Below are positions 23,288 to 33,718 of a stretch of DNA of 64,000 nucleotides, in pieces; positions within the stretch are counted from its first letter, which is position 1; every line of letters starts with the position of its first letter. Location: the NCBI GenBank assembly GCA_963971225.1, contig OZ020269.1, positions 17,792,921 through 17,856,920 of the forward strand, read 5' to 3'. The stretch comes from Melieria omissa. Taxonomy: Eukaryota > Arthropoda > Insecta > Diptera > Ulidiidae. The position numbers and the translations under genes are program-made. Under the pieces are notes generated by a model, which was given only the letters and a program-made list of their open reading frames with translations, was not told the origin of the DNA and did no database searches.

Positions 23288-24573
23288 CGCTGCCTATTAT
23301 ATTTTTTCAATAGAGATGGTCTAGTAAGTTTTCGAAAAATCTGAGATTGCAATTGAAAAGTTTGTCATTTTTTACCATAAACGTGTTTAGAACATTTTGA
23401 TGTTCAAGCGCTATTTGTGTTGTTTACACTGACTTGAAAAATTCATCTCGGTCAAAAAATGGATTTAACTCGTGATCATATTCTAGCATACATTTTTTTA
23501 CGATTTCCGAAGTGAATTATCTCAACAGCAATGCTTCGATGGCCTTCATTCGGCATTTGGTGATGAAGCACTAACCCACAAGACAATTTATAATTGGTTT
23601 AACGAATTCAAGCGTGGTCGCCGTTCGCTCCAGGACGAATTTCGTTAAGGTCGTCCAAAATCGGTCATTGTGCCAGAAACCATCGATGCTGTGCGTGAAC
23701 TGATACTAAAAGATCATCATGTGACATACCGTGCGATAGAGGCATCCTTGGGTATTAGTTCCACGGCCATGCATTCGATATTGCATAAACATTTAGCTGT
23801 CAGAAAGATTTGTTCTCGTTGGATCCCGCATAATTTGGCAATCGCTCAAAAAAAGGCTCGTGTCGATTGGTGCAAAAAAATGATGGAAAAATTCGATCGC
23901 GGTACTTCGAAAGACGTTTCTAAGATCGTGACAGGTGACGAATCATGGATATATGCGTTGGACTCGAAACAAAATCGCAATCGACCGTGTGGGTCTTCCA
24001 AGACGAGCCAAATCCAACAAAAGTTGTTCGGGCACGCAGCACATCGAAGAAAATGGTCACCTGTTTCTTCGGCAAAACTGGTCATGTGGCTACTGTGCCG
24101 TTAGAGCAACGTAGAACCGTCAATTCTGAGTGGTACACAACAATTTGTTGGACAGAAGTGTTCAATGAAATATGAAAAAACAACCGCCAACGCCGAATCA
24201 TTCTTCACCAGAACAATGCGCGTTCTCACACATCGGCTCAAACAAACTCTATTTGATCGACCAAAGCATTGATTTAATGGGTCATCCACCATACAGCTCT
24301 GACCTAGCACCCAATGACTTCTTTTTATTCCCGCACATAAAAAAATTGCGTGGTTAACGATTTTCATCGCCAGAAGATTCTGCTGAAGCATTCAAAAACC
24401 ATGTTTTGGAGGTGTCTCAATCGGAGTGGAAAAAGTGCTTCGAGAATAGGTTTCAATGCATTCAGAAGTGTATAGATCTTCAAAAAAAAATACCTTGAGA
24501 AGCAATAAAACCATTTTTGATGGTAACAAAATGCATTTTCATCCTTTTCGAAAAAATATAAAAGCAACCCTTG
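23288..24573 (+). mobile_element. mariner transposon, inactive
   Basis: An element of about 1.29 kb with a transposase pseudogene inside. Possible terminal inverted repeats are imperfect: the left end reads CGCTGCCTATTATATTTTTTC, and the right end reversed reads CAAGGGTTGCTTTTATATTT, sharing 'TGC..T.TTATATTTTTTC'. TA dinucleotides sit at 23286-23287 and 24574-24575, consistent with the TA duplication of Tc1/mariner insertions. The ends are my best reading and could be off by several bases. The surrounding tandem repeat continues on both sides. Confidence 0.8.
23459..24498 (+). pseudogene. mariner transposase pseudogene (D,D34D family)
   Basis: An intact mariner transposase has about 345 codons; the span from the ATG at 23459 to the TGA at 24498 is about 1,040 nt, full length. 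Recognisable in order: an N-terminal region with 'NWFNEFKRGRRSLQDEF'; a helix-turn-helix part with 'TYRAIEASLGISSTAMHSIL'; the first catalytic Asp in VTGDESWIY; 'STVWVFQDEPNPTKVVR'; a second-Asp site reading HQNNA where the family has HHDNA, so Asp is replaced by Asn; and the last site in PPYSSDLAPNDFF. Damage includes a frameshift soon after the start, stops in 'DEFR*GRP' and 'FNEI*K', shifts near 23,960 and 24,245, and a stop after 'KKLRG'. It cannot encode active enzyme. The irritans-type subfamily is likely but unproven. Confidence 0.92.
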
Positions 24574-24577
24574 TACC

Positions 24578-24780
24578 AAAAAAAAAATAAAGTTGTGGAT
24601 ATTCTACTATTTATACGAAATTTCATATAAGTTGTACTGAAACTTCATCTATGGTTAAGTCTTAAGATTTACTACAAAAAGTGCAGAATTTTTTAAATTA
24701 GAAAGAAGTTTTTTTATTCAAAGGAGGCACGAAATGTGAATGAAGTAAAATGACCCAAAACTTTCAGTAAAATCTTAAGA
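24578..24780. repeat. Tandem repeat, right part beyond mariner
   Basis: Continuation of the array at 22,980-23,285, recognised by 'acttcatctatgg' and 'ttattcaaaggaggc'. It supports the view that the mariner inserted into a pre-existing repeat. Confidence 0.5.
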
Positions 24781-25049
24781 AAACATATTATAATTTTATA
24801 GCTTCCCTAATTGTAAAATTGAAATCATAACGAAGCTGTCTTGGGTTCTGAAAAGCTGAACGTAACTTTCTTTCTTCTTTCTTTCTTGGAGCTGCTTTGA
24901 GTGGGTTAAACTATTATTTATAGACACAATTTTGACAAGCAATCACTAAATTCCTTTTTTCAGCTTGGACATAAAACAACCTGTTCTTGAAATCAATTTT
25001 TTAAAGTATTCAAAATATCTCAATTCCAAGTAAAAATGAAAATAATTAA

Positions 25050-25165
25050 TTTTTTATATTTTTATTTATTATTTGTTTTTATTATTATTTTTTATTATTT
25101 ATTTTTATTTTATTATTATTTTTTTATTATTATTATTTTTTTTAATTTTTAAATTAAAACATAAA
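25050..25165. repeat. (TTTAT/TTATT)n low-complexity tract
   Basis: Almost pure A/T with ATT and TTTTA periodicity. The apparent short protein over 25073-25258 is an artefact of this tract. Confidence 0.9.
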
Positions 25166-25193
25166 ATGTTTTGCCCATCTCACAGATCAACAG

Positions 25194-25452
25194 TGTGTAA
25201 CGAGAACCCTGACACACTCCGAGCTCGCGTGCAACCATGCGAGGAGGCTGCGGAGTAAACGACAGTTGCGTCGTGAAAGTGAAGCGGACGGGTGTGCGAG
25301 TGACCGCGGTCCTTTAATTTATTTGTTTTGTAAACCATACCACAACACCATTTCTCAATAAAGAAAGTTTAATCATTTAGAGAAAAGACGAGTCGAAAGT
25401 TATTTTGAAAGGAAAACGGATTTTTAGACGAAGGCCATCCTACAAGTGCAAA
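25194..25452 (+). other. Possible solo LTR or untranslated exon
   Basis: A GC-richer island in AT-rich DNA. It can be read as an LTR: it begins TGTGTAACGAGAACCC, has a 'tttaattta' promoter-like stretch at about 25313, an AATAAA signal at about 25358, and ends ATCCTACA at 25444. I see no 4-6 bp target duplication, and no primer-binding site follows. Alternatively, AAA|GTAAGT at 25450-25458 is a good splice donor, so this could be the end of a 5' untranslated exon. The sequence alone does not decide. Confidence 0.35.
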
Positions 25453-25743
25453 GTAAGTTTCATACCAAAAACCCCACATCACTCATTCGAAAGCAGCCAA
25501 CTTTTAGTATTTTATCGAAAAATCAACCGCTGTGTGCCATAATTTTAAAGCGTTGAAGTGAAACTTCAACTTTCAAAGGTTCCCATGAAGTTTGAAATGA
25601 CCCGCAGCTCATGTTTCCGGTGACAGTTGTTGCTTGGAATTTCTCTCAAAAAAACTGTCTTCACAGCCAAACACCAAAAGTCAAAATTATGTTTTCCAAC
25701 TCGCATATTACTACTTCTCATATGACAACAATATTAATAAATG

Positions 25744-25772
25744 ACTTTTTCTGTTTTATTTTTCAGGTATGT
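25744..25772 (+). promoter_or_regulatory. Candidate recursive splice site (ratchet point)
   Basis: A pyrimidine-rich tract, CTTTTTCTGTTTTATTTTT, ends in CAG at 25764-25766 and is followed at once by GTATGTAA. Juxtaposed 3' and 5' splice sites with no exon between are the mark of recursive splicing in very long fly introns. The donor GTATGT is acceptable but less common than GTAAGT. This is a motif match only; no host exon is identified in the window. Confidence 0.35.
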
Positions 25773-25779
25773 AAATCTT

Positions 25780-27395
25780 CCGGCCATCATAAACATAAAC
25801 GGAAATTGAATTTCGAATCTTAAAAATTTTCTACCAGTTGCAAAGTCTACAAAGTTTACAACCAAATTGACATCAAAAGGCAACTTTAAAGCAAATAAAA
25901 AATGTCTCAGACATTTCAAGTGTCAACAAAGTAAGAAAAGAAGAAGAAGAAGCATACATGCATTGCTGTTACTTAGTAGAGAAAATGAGCTTTGAGGCAA
26001 AGTTTTACCAGCAACACCGAGTTGACGACTGAAAAGAGACAAATTAACAAAACACAAATTGAAACCGCACGATTAGTGGCAGTAAAGAAAATATACAACA
26101 CACATACAAACACACACATACAACTGAGAAATGAATAAATAAATAAGTAAATAAATAAACAATCGGGGTAGGGAAACACACATGAAAACGCATCGAATGT
26201 GAAATGCTGTTGGCATGGATCCGAGCATCACTCAATAAAAGAGAAAATAATGAAGAACAAAAACAACAAATACAACAAACATGTTGTTAACAACAGCTGT
26301 GTACATAGTGAATACGAAAATAATAATAAATACAACAACAACAAACCATTAGTGTTACTACTGTTTAAACGTAGCTCAGCCGCTGAAGCACAACTGCTGG
26401 TCATTTGAATGGCAACAACAACAAATAAACAGACAAATAGCCATCAGAGGAAAAAATGTTCAAGCAGCAGACACACGCGTTTAGAAATCAACAACAACAA
26501 CAACACACAAATCAAAGCTTTGACGCATTTGCCACATGCAAATGGCAGCACTTGAACGCCAATTGTAGTTGTTTTTGTTGCTTTGTTGTCTTCATGCTAT
26601 GCATTTTTTGTTGCCTTCATTTTTCTACATTTTTTGTTTGTTTGATTTGTAGACTTGGTCGCGCTTTCTTGCAAGCGGCATGTCGACGCTTTTTGGCGTT
26701 TGGCTGCAATAATCCACACATTCGCACCTTGAGGCAGCATTGTTGTTGTAGCATTATTATTATTTGTCTTGTCTGCGCTGCTCGACGTTTGCTACCAAAA
26801 TTGTTGAAAAATTAAAAAAATAAAAATAGCAAAAATGCCAACAAAAACAACAATCACATAGCTGAAACTACGAGTTGGAGCAACACGTACTTGCCACACG
26901 TTGCCAACGGCCATTGGGCGACAGTTTCAATTAACACCGATATAACAAAATATGTTAAAGAAACCAACAAAAAAACTAGCACCTAACAGCATAGCGCAAT
27001 AACAACAACAGCAACAGCAACACTTTTTAGATGCAAGAAAAACGAAAACAATAACAACAATGCGCGCAAATAACAATGTGGCAACATTGCTGACCAACAT
27101 AACGCGACGTGGCGCATAGTAAAACGTGTCGCATGGCCATTTGTGTGGTTTGGTGTTTTGTGTGTAGATTGTTTGTTGTTGTTGTTGTATTGGAATGGTG
27201 CATGTTGCATTGCCGTTGTTGCTGCTGCTGCTGCGCACTCCATACATTTTAATGGTTTTTTACACTGACTTGTTAATCAAAACTGTTGCTTTGTTGTTGC
27301 TGTTCAACTGAGGCAGCCACATTTGTGGTTGCTTGAATTTTGAGACCGACAGATTTGGCACATAGCCGATATTTGTTGTTGTAGTTGTTTTGTTA
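25780..27395. other. No gene recognised; CAA/TTG-rich DNA
   Basis: Numerous CAACAA and TTGTTG microsatellites (26,240-26,350, 26,480-26,510, 26,999-27,025, 27,170-27,240) on an AT-rich background. Frames on both strands here are Gln/Asn/Thr- or Leu/Cys/Val-rich by-products of these repeats. Confidence 0.45.
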
Positions 27396-27425
27396 TTTAT
27401 TTTTTTGTTGTTTTCAGGTAAAACA
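27396..27425 (+). promoter_or_regulatory. Weaker recursive-splice-like motif
   Basis: A T-rich tract ending TTGTTGTTTTCAG at 27417 is followed directly by GTAAAACA. The acceptor half is good; the donor half lacks the +5 G. Listed because it has the same orientation as the stronger candidate 1.65 kb upstream. Confidence 0.2.
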
Positions 27426-27464
27426 AAATTACCTGTAAAAGGCAATGCACTATTACAAATTATG

Positions 27465-27923
27465 GGGGTATTCACAATTTGTGGTAAAGCGAAATTTTTT
27501 TTCAAATAAAAAAGGAACAAATTAATAAAAATACAAGTTTAGAGTTCATAGCTTCTTACTAGAAAAAGAAAAATTTTATAAATCAGAAATTCTTAAGTGA
27601 ACCCTAAGTTTGTTTATAGTCCCAAAGTACTTTTTAATTTTAACCAAAAAAAGATAATCAATTTACTTGTATTAGCAAAAAATTCAAATAAAAAATAAGC
27701 ATTTTAATAAAAATACAACAAATTTAATGTCCATAGCTTCTTACTAGAAAAAGAAAAATTAAATAAAATTATTTCATACAAAAGTATTAAGTGAACCTTA
27801 ACTTTGTTTATCGTATCAAAGCACTTTTTAAATTCAAACAAAAATGATAATCATTTCTTCTGTATTATCGAAATATGCATGCTTTCAGTTCTTTTTTCAA
27901 ACGCCATGCATAGTGAATACCCC
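27465..27923. mobile_element. 459-bp MITE with GGGGTATTCAC inverted ends
   Basis: GGGGTATTCAC at 27465-27475 is exactly inverted at 27913-27923; extended, the ends agree at about 13 of 16 positions (…ACAAT versus …ACTAT). The interior is mostly two tandem units of about 190 bp sharing 'catagcttcttactagaaaaagaaaaatt', 'aagtgaacc(c/t)taa(g/c)tttgtttat' and 'tttttaa'. There is no coding capacity. The superfamily is unclear because I could not identify a convincing target duplication. Confidence 0.65.
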
Positions 27924-28765
27924 TAAAAGTAGCTTATAACAACCATGTTGGCATCATTAACGTCTGTCTTGAACGCGTCGAATGTGATTTTCAGCTAAAA
28001 GCTTCTGTTGTAATGCAAAGTCATAACAACAAAAATAAATACAATAAAGTTGTAGTGACAATAAAAAAAAAACCCACAATTTTAAGCGATAATTTTTTCA
28101 ACCTACCAATAGAAACATTTTATAATTTTCTTACTTAAAAGTTTAAATATGAATATTCAATTTTCGGTTAGTTTTTGTTCATTAGAAGAAAAACTGGAAG
28201 TCTTTTTGTGGGTGTTGTGTCTAAAAACATAATTTGTTGAATTGTTTATAGATTTTTGTTTGAAATGTGGAAATGGAAACAGTGTCACAATTAACACCTT
28301 AACTGTTTAAAATAAGTTTTGGTTCTTGCTAAAAATATGAAGAATTATGAAAAATTTGAGCGGAGGTGTTTTCTGCTGTAAAACAAGTTGGAAGGATGTA
28401 AGAATTTGAGGGTAGAATCGAAGTAAATAGAAAGATAGATAATCTCTTCTGAGCATACATAATCCATTTTATGGAATCTTCTCGATTCGATTAGCTCCAC
28501 AGTTGTGCGTCGTTTTAGTAGATTTCGACTATCGAATTATATATCAAATATGTTCAAATCTATATTAATGGATTCAGTTGATTTCTCCAAATAACTCAAA
28601 ATTTCCTCACTCTCCTCAATGGTTTTTTTTTAAATTTCTTCACACAGTTGAACATTTTCACTTTCTTGTGAACAGTGACAACTTCTCTCAATTATTGCTG
28701 CAAACAATCTTGCAAATATTCTTGGGTCAGCAATCAGCAAATCCACATGCAACAACTTTTCCGAA
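27924..28765. other. No gene recognised
   Basis: AT-rich unique-looking DNA with poly-A/T runs. No repeat family or reading frame is supported. Confidence 0.45.
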
Positions 28766-28768
28766 GTG

Positions 28769-28927
28769 TCAACATTGTTAAACGTCTTCGGCGAATTACA
28801 ATAAAAATATACAAATTATCAGATACAAATTTTTTCAATATTAAATGTCAACATTGCTCAACGTCTTTGGTGAATTACAATAAAAATATAAAAATTATCA
28901 GAAACACAATTTCTTCATACTAAAAGT
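28769..28927. repeat. 77-bp tandem duplication
   Basis: 'gtcaacattgttaaacgtcttcggcgaattacaataaaaatat' is followed about 77 bp later by 'gtcaacattgctcaacgtctttggtgaattacaataaaaatat', and both continue 'a(c/a)aaattatcaga'. A local tandem duplication. Confidence 0.85.
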
Positions 28928-28929
28928 CC

Positions 28930-30865
28930 ATCTAAAGTTTTCCAAAGGAAGCGTAGTAATAAAAATTTTCAATTAATAAAAAAAAAGTACCCTATAGAAA
29001 GAATTATTGTAAATTTTAATGACTTCATTGGCGTTGGCAAAATCATACAATACAAATAATACAACAACAAAAACCAAAAAATTCAGAAAAACAAAGGAAA
29101 AATCAACAAACCGCAACGCAACGCGTCATTGGCGGCAACATCGGTGTGGCTTATCAGCGCATTGTTTGTTGTTGTTGTGCAATGCGAAAAAACCACTTAC
29201 CACATTTTATATTGAAAAAATAATAAACTATTGTAATCTCACGCACACACACACACACACATTAAAGCATAAAAATAAAATAAAATACAATAAAGAAAAA
29301 AATTAAGTAAAAATAGAAAAGTGCCACACAGCGGCGAATACCTGCGCCAATGGTCGGGCCACCCCGACGGACGGCGCCCAGTCAGCCGTGCCGTTAAGTG
29401 CATGTGGCTATGTGGCGTTGATGATGACGACGACAAACAGCGGCAGAGACAGAGCGGCAAAGGCGGCAACGTTGCTCGCTGCTCGCTGATGCCATCGTAA
29501 TGGCGTTCAATGAATTTTATGGAAATGCACATTTACATAATCGACACAGCAACAGCAACAACAACCTTAACGTGAGAGTTTATAGTCGGGCAAAATATTT
29601 AAATAAATAAATTCACATGCAAAAACAGCAACAACAACAACCAAATAGAAGAATGAAGCAAAAAAACGTCCATTTTTGTGCGCCGGCTGGTTTGTCCGTC
29701 TGGCTGGTGCAGTCAAGCGGTCTTAGCGCAAATGCCAGTCAAAAGTCGTCGTTGTCGATGTCGTCGGCATTGGGTTTGTTGTTATTGTTGTTATTGTTGC
29801 TGCTGCTTGACCAGATGCACACAGATGACGCCATGGTCGAGGCTCGCACTCTGCGCCGCATAATTTCATAAATAGCAAACATGCAATAAACAACAACAAC
29901 ACCATGCTGCCAGTCAACAGAAAACTCTACCGGCTGACGCTAAACGCTGTGTTCGGTTTGTGTGTATGTGTGCTTATTTGTGAGTTTGTGTGTGTATTGA
30001 CACAGCCAGCGGCACTCGACTACCGACTGCAGTCACTGGCCAACCCAGCAGCTCACCAGCCGGTCGTCACGCAAGCGTTCCGCCGAGCTCGTGTCGTCTA
30101 GACGGCAGGATTTGCTTTTCGTTCGGTCATAAGCAAAGGAAAATACAACGCTTGTGTTTAGGTTTTTGTTAAAACCGGCAACAGCACCACGCCAAAAATG
30201 TTTAGCTCTTGCAACAACAATCAACAACAACAACAATGAGGGGAAAATCTAGAAAACAATTTGCGGCTGGTTATCTGTCGGCCGAGGGTCGTCCGGCATG
30301 GAATGTCTGCCATTATCGCACCCGGCTTTCGTCGTACATTAGTTTTCTTTATTGTAATTTGGTTTTATGCAGCTGATTGTTTTTAAAATTAGTGTTTTGC
30401 TGCTATTATCCTGACGTTTATATGCACTTGGCATGGGCGTCTGTTGTTGTTGTCGTTGCTGCTATTTTTGTTGATTGCTTGACAGCGCATACGGGGATCG
30501 CTATTTTGATAAGGAAATTCCAGCGACTGACGTATGTGAAATTTTATTTCGCCTTTCTATTTCTATTTGTTAAAATTTGTTGCTAAAACTCCACATAGCT
30601 GACGATATCATGGAAATTTGTTTGTGTTGATTTAAAGTTGGTTTTATTTGTTGATGGGAATTTTTTGTGCATGTGCAATGGAAAATTGGTTTGGTTTCTA
30701 GTGTGCATCATGTCACTGTCATGCGATTAGATTTGTTTGTAATTTAAGGGAATTTTATAAGCAGTGCCTGAACTTTGAAATTGAATCAGAGTTATGTGGC
30801 AGATTAATTGAATTAATTGAAAATTAGGTCGATTTTGAACATAAGTTAATTCAAATGGCATTCGT
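28930..30865. other. No gene recognised; several simple repeats
   Basis: A (CA)n run lies at 29243-29261 and CAA repeats at 29618-29641, 29886-29900 and 30214-30235. The GC-rich patch 29,330-29,480 ('ggccaccccgacggacggcgcccagtc') and the stretch 29,930-30,110 have open frames on both strands without any domain. They might be regulatory; nothing proves it. Confidence 0.4.
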
Positions 30866-30869
30866 GGCT

Positions 30870-31480
30870 TCATTCATAAGAAACCATTCGAAAAGTTCTA
30901 TCTTATATGAATGGGGCGATTTCATTTACAGAATGATCCGAGAGAATACATTTTGAATGACCTTGTTGCATAAGTGGTGTTGAATCCCAATGATTTCATT
31001 TACAGAACATGACTCAGAAGAATATATTTTGAATGACCCTGTTGCATAAGTAGTGTTGAATCCCAGCGGCTTCATTTACAGGACATGAGCCAAAAACTTG
31101 TATATTTTATGACTCGGTTGACCCAAGTGAATTTATTTTGAATAAACCAGTTACATAAGTGGGACTGTGTCCCCGAGACTTTATTTACGAGACAAAGCTC
31201 GAGAAGTTCTATAATTTATGACTCTGTTTCACACTCGGGACCAGCAATTTCATTAACAGCAATGACTCCAGAAAATATCTTTTGAATGACTCTGTTTCAT
31301 AAGTGGTGTTGAATCCCAACGGCTTCTTTACAGGCCAAGACTCGAGAACTTCTATGTGGTATGGCTCTGTTGCCTAAGTGAAGCTGAATCTCAACGATTT
31401 CATTTTCAGAACATGATCCGATAAAATAAATTTTGAATGACCCTGTTTCATAAGAGGGGCTGGATTCCACCGTTTCAAAA
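30870..31480. repeat. 76-bp tandem repeat, about 8 degenerate units
   Basis: The unit phrase 'ttttgaatgaccctgttgcataagtggtgttgaatcccaacggcttcatttacagaacatgactc' recurs with changes. The landmark 'gaatgac(c/t)ctgtt(g/t)cataag' occurs at 30955, 31032, 31283 and 31435, and intermediate units are more decayed. No coding role is seen. Confidence 0.8.
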
Positions 31481-31725
31481 CTTATACTAATGCACAATTT
31501 ACAGATTCTTTAATTCTAAGACATGTTCGTTGCCATCACAGACATTCGTTGTCTTATGAAAGGCTGGTTTTCGGAGGAAAAAACTAATATGAAAAACCTT
31601 TGCCAGAGTTCATATGAAATGAGACTTGGGTTATCATGTGGTTGTGTGTTGTTCTCATGAACCAGCGACTTAAATAATACTTTGTGCTCAGAAAAGATAG
31701 TCTAAGTACCTTAAACACATGGAAC

Positions 31726-31868
31726 CAGTGAGGCACACAGCATTTAACTTGGGCGGGATTCGGCATACAACTTATGAGCCAAACACCATTCGAAACCATA
31801 TTTTTTAATAGCAATTTTTGTGTTTGGAGGGGTTTGAGCCCCCAAAATTCGCCCTGCGTGTGCCACTG
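31726..31868. mobile_element. hAT-like MITE, copy 1 (143 bp)
   Basis: The left end CAGTGAGGCACACAGC and the right end reversed, CAGTGGCACACGCAGG, form imperfect inverted repeats of about 16 bp beginning CAGTG, as in many hAT elements. Eight-base flanks do not match, so the target duplication has decayed or is absent. The interior has 'gaggggtttgagcccccaaaattcgccc', a phrase type common in insect repeats. No coding capacity. Confidence 0.55.
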
Positions 31869-32103
31869 GTGGTGCCTATGCTAGAATACAAACGTCGAAG
31901 AATATCAGTGTTTCCAACTGAGAAGTCAGAGTATTAAAAAGTCAAAGTTCGAATAAAAATACTGAAAAACACTCAACTTCAACTGAGTTTGAAAATATAT
32001 ATGAAATGTTCATATATTTTTGTATTATGATTGCAAAAAGAAGAAAGCTCACATAGATCAATGAGGCTCATTGGCTCCACATTAGTTGGACTCATATCCT
32101 CTG

Positions 32104-32282
32104 TTAACCCTTTCGCTATTTTGTTGCCATATGGTACATTGCTACTTTGTGGACGTCTGAACCCTCTGTTGTTTCAGGAATACATTTTTTGTGGCTCCTT
32201 AGAATAGTTTGAAGTTTTAGGAAAAAATACGAAATTAATAAATTTAATATTAAAGTTAAAAGAAGAGAAGCGAAAGGGTTAA
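32104..32282. mobile_element. TTAA-flanked piggyBac-like MITE, 179 bp
   Basis: TTAACCCTTTCGCT at 32104-32117 is exactly inverted at 32269-32282. With TTAA as the target site, the terminal repeat is CCCTTTCGCT. A second, end-degraded copy of the same interior lies at 33,548-33,718, which shows that the element is multi-copy. No open frame inside. Confidence 0.8.
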
Positions 32283-32305
32283 CAGAACCAGTTAAAGCTT
32301 GTGCC

Positions 32306-32431
32306 CAGTGGCGCACACAGGATTTCATTATGGGGGTGAAGGTTTGCGTAGAACTTTTGAGCCCAATTTCATTTGAAACAATATCTTTTGCATCAGGAAC
32401 CCTCTCCCCCTCTTCCCTATGTGCGCCTCTG
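32306..32431. mobile_element. hAT-like MITE, copy 2 (126 bp)
   Basis: The left end CAGTGGCGCACACAGG and the right end reversed, CAGAGGCGCACATAGG, match at 14 of 16 positions. The flanking octamers cttgtgcc and cttccgac agree at five of eight, perhaps a worn target duplication. The interior shares 'gagcc(a/c)aa..ccattcgaaac' with copy 1 at 31,726. Confidence 0.55.
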
Positions 32432-32705
32432 CTTCCGACAAAACTAAGTATACTTGGAATAGTAGAATAGAATAGTCTTATCAACTAGATTGCCAAATTT
32501 ATAAAAGAAAAACTCACTGAGGTCAGTATTCCTTTCGTTAACAAATTCAGAACAAGTTTGTAGAGTGAAACACGCTTAAGTATCTCCTCTCTTTTGTACC
32601 TACTCCGCTCAAGTAATCAATATTTCTGAACACTATGCACTCTGTGTCCTAAAGCATTCAACTTGCTTAAGTACCACACAAAACTTGTATTCATAGGTGA
32701 GGTAC

Positions 32706-33199
32706 TTAACCCATTGTTGCCAAATAGGTAAAAATTTACCCATGAAAATTTACTTTTTAAAAAAATCACAGAAAAGTTCATTGTAGAGATATCACAAAAT
32801 CATTTATAGGGATGGTTGGGGTAAAGATGGTACTACCTTAGTCTAGTAGAGATCACTCTAAAATTCCGCCGTCTAGCTAGAGTTACCAGACTCCAAAAAT
32901 TGTGCATTGTCCGGAGATGGAAAATGGAAAAAAAACCTTAGAACTTTACAAAAATCTGCCTCCTAACTTACCTGTAAACAATACATCTTTTGTTCACATG
33001 TTTAGCTGGTTATTTTAAAAAGTATGGAAAAAGCTACCATTGCTGTGTAATGAGTACAAAATACCCAATGAATATCTCAGCAACGTTCAGAGATAGAAAG
33101 CTGAAATTGTTTCTGATCATTTTGGGTCAATTCCAGGTCGTGTATGAAATTTAATCAAAATCGTATGGGTGGAACTGGTACCCGGCTTTAATGGGTTAA
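32706..33199. mobile_element. TTAA-flanked MITE, 494 bp (third type)
   Basis: TTAACCCATTGTTGCC at 32706 and, reversed at the other end (33199), TTAACCCATTAAAGCC share TTAACCCATT plus GCC. Both ends carry TTAA. The interior is AT-rich with no transposase. It is weaker than the 179- and 303-bp elements because the inverted repeat is short. Confidence 0.5.
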
Positions 33200-33204
33200 G
33201 TGAG

Positions 33205-33545
33205 TTTAAATGAACATAAAGTACACTTTCTTCAAGAGCCTCAGTTCCTCGGTTCCTTCTAAGTGAAAAAAGTTTTCTAGAATGACTGTGGTTAAGACTT
33301 TCGAAGATTTGAGCGCAGTGAAACCCATCATTTGTATTACTTTCCCATCTGCAGTCAGTTTCTTTTATGGAATCTCAAATAGGTTCGAAGCATATAAGTT
33401 AGCAGAGGGATTTCGAAGATTGCCACATCTTGGCCAATCTGCTCACTAATCGAGCAAGCACAACTGCCCAAGAGTTAGCTGGAATGTCTCTATGTTCTGG
33501 AACCCAGCATAGGTGAATGTGAAGCTGTCTGATAGTCTCATAAGT
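33205..33545 (-). pseudogene. LINE ORF2 fragment (RNase H end and linker)
   Basis: On the minus strand, 'HIHLCWVPEHRDIPANSWA' matches the end of the LINE RNase H domain, usually '.L.WVPGH..I.GNE.AD.LA', with Gly replaced by Glu. Downstream, after at least one frameshift and stops, comes 'ETDCRWESNTND' and 'FESLNHSHSRKLFSLRR'. This resembles the linker after RNase H, where W....C......W...S..LL.L.R precedes the GHC motif. It is a decayed fragment wedged between two TTAA-type MITEs. Confidence 0.55.
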
Positions 33546-33547
33546 CT

Positions 33548-33718
33548 CATTTCGCTATTTTGTTGCCATATTTTGGTGCCATTTGTTGCTACTTTGTGGA
33601 CGTCTGAACCTCTGTGGTTTCAAGAACTAATTTTTTTGTTGGTCCTTAGAATAGTTGGAAGTTTTAGGAAAAATACGAAATTAATAAACTGAATATTTAA
33701 GTTTAAAGAAGACACTTA
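33548..33718. mobile_element. Second copy of the 179-bp TTAA MITE, ends lost
   Basis: It shares 'ttcgctattttgttgccata', 'gctactttgtggacgtctgaacc', 'tccttagaatagtt(t/g)gaagttttagg' and 'atacgaaattaata' with the element at 32,104-32,282, in the same order and orientation. Neither end keeps TTAACCC, so it is a decayed copy. Confidence 0.75.

Noticed and set aside
32964..32990. Minus-strand acceptor-donor motif (ACAG|GTAAGT)
   Set aside because: Good donor but the upstream tract is purine-rich, so it is a poor acceptor, and it lies inside a probable MITE.
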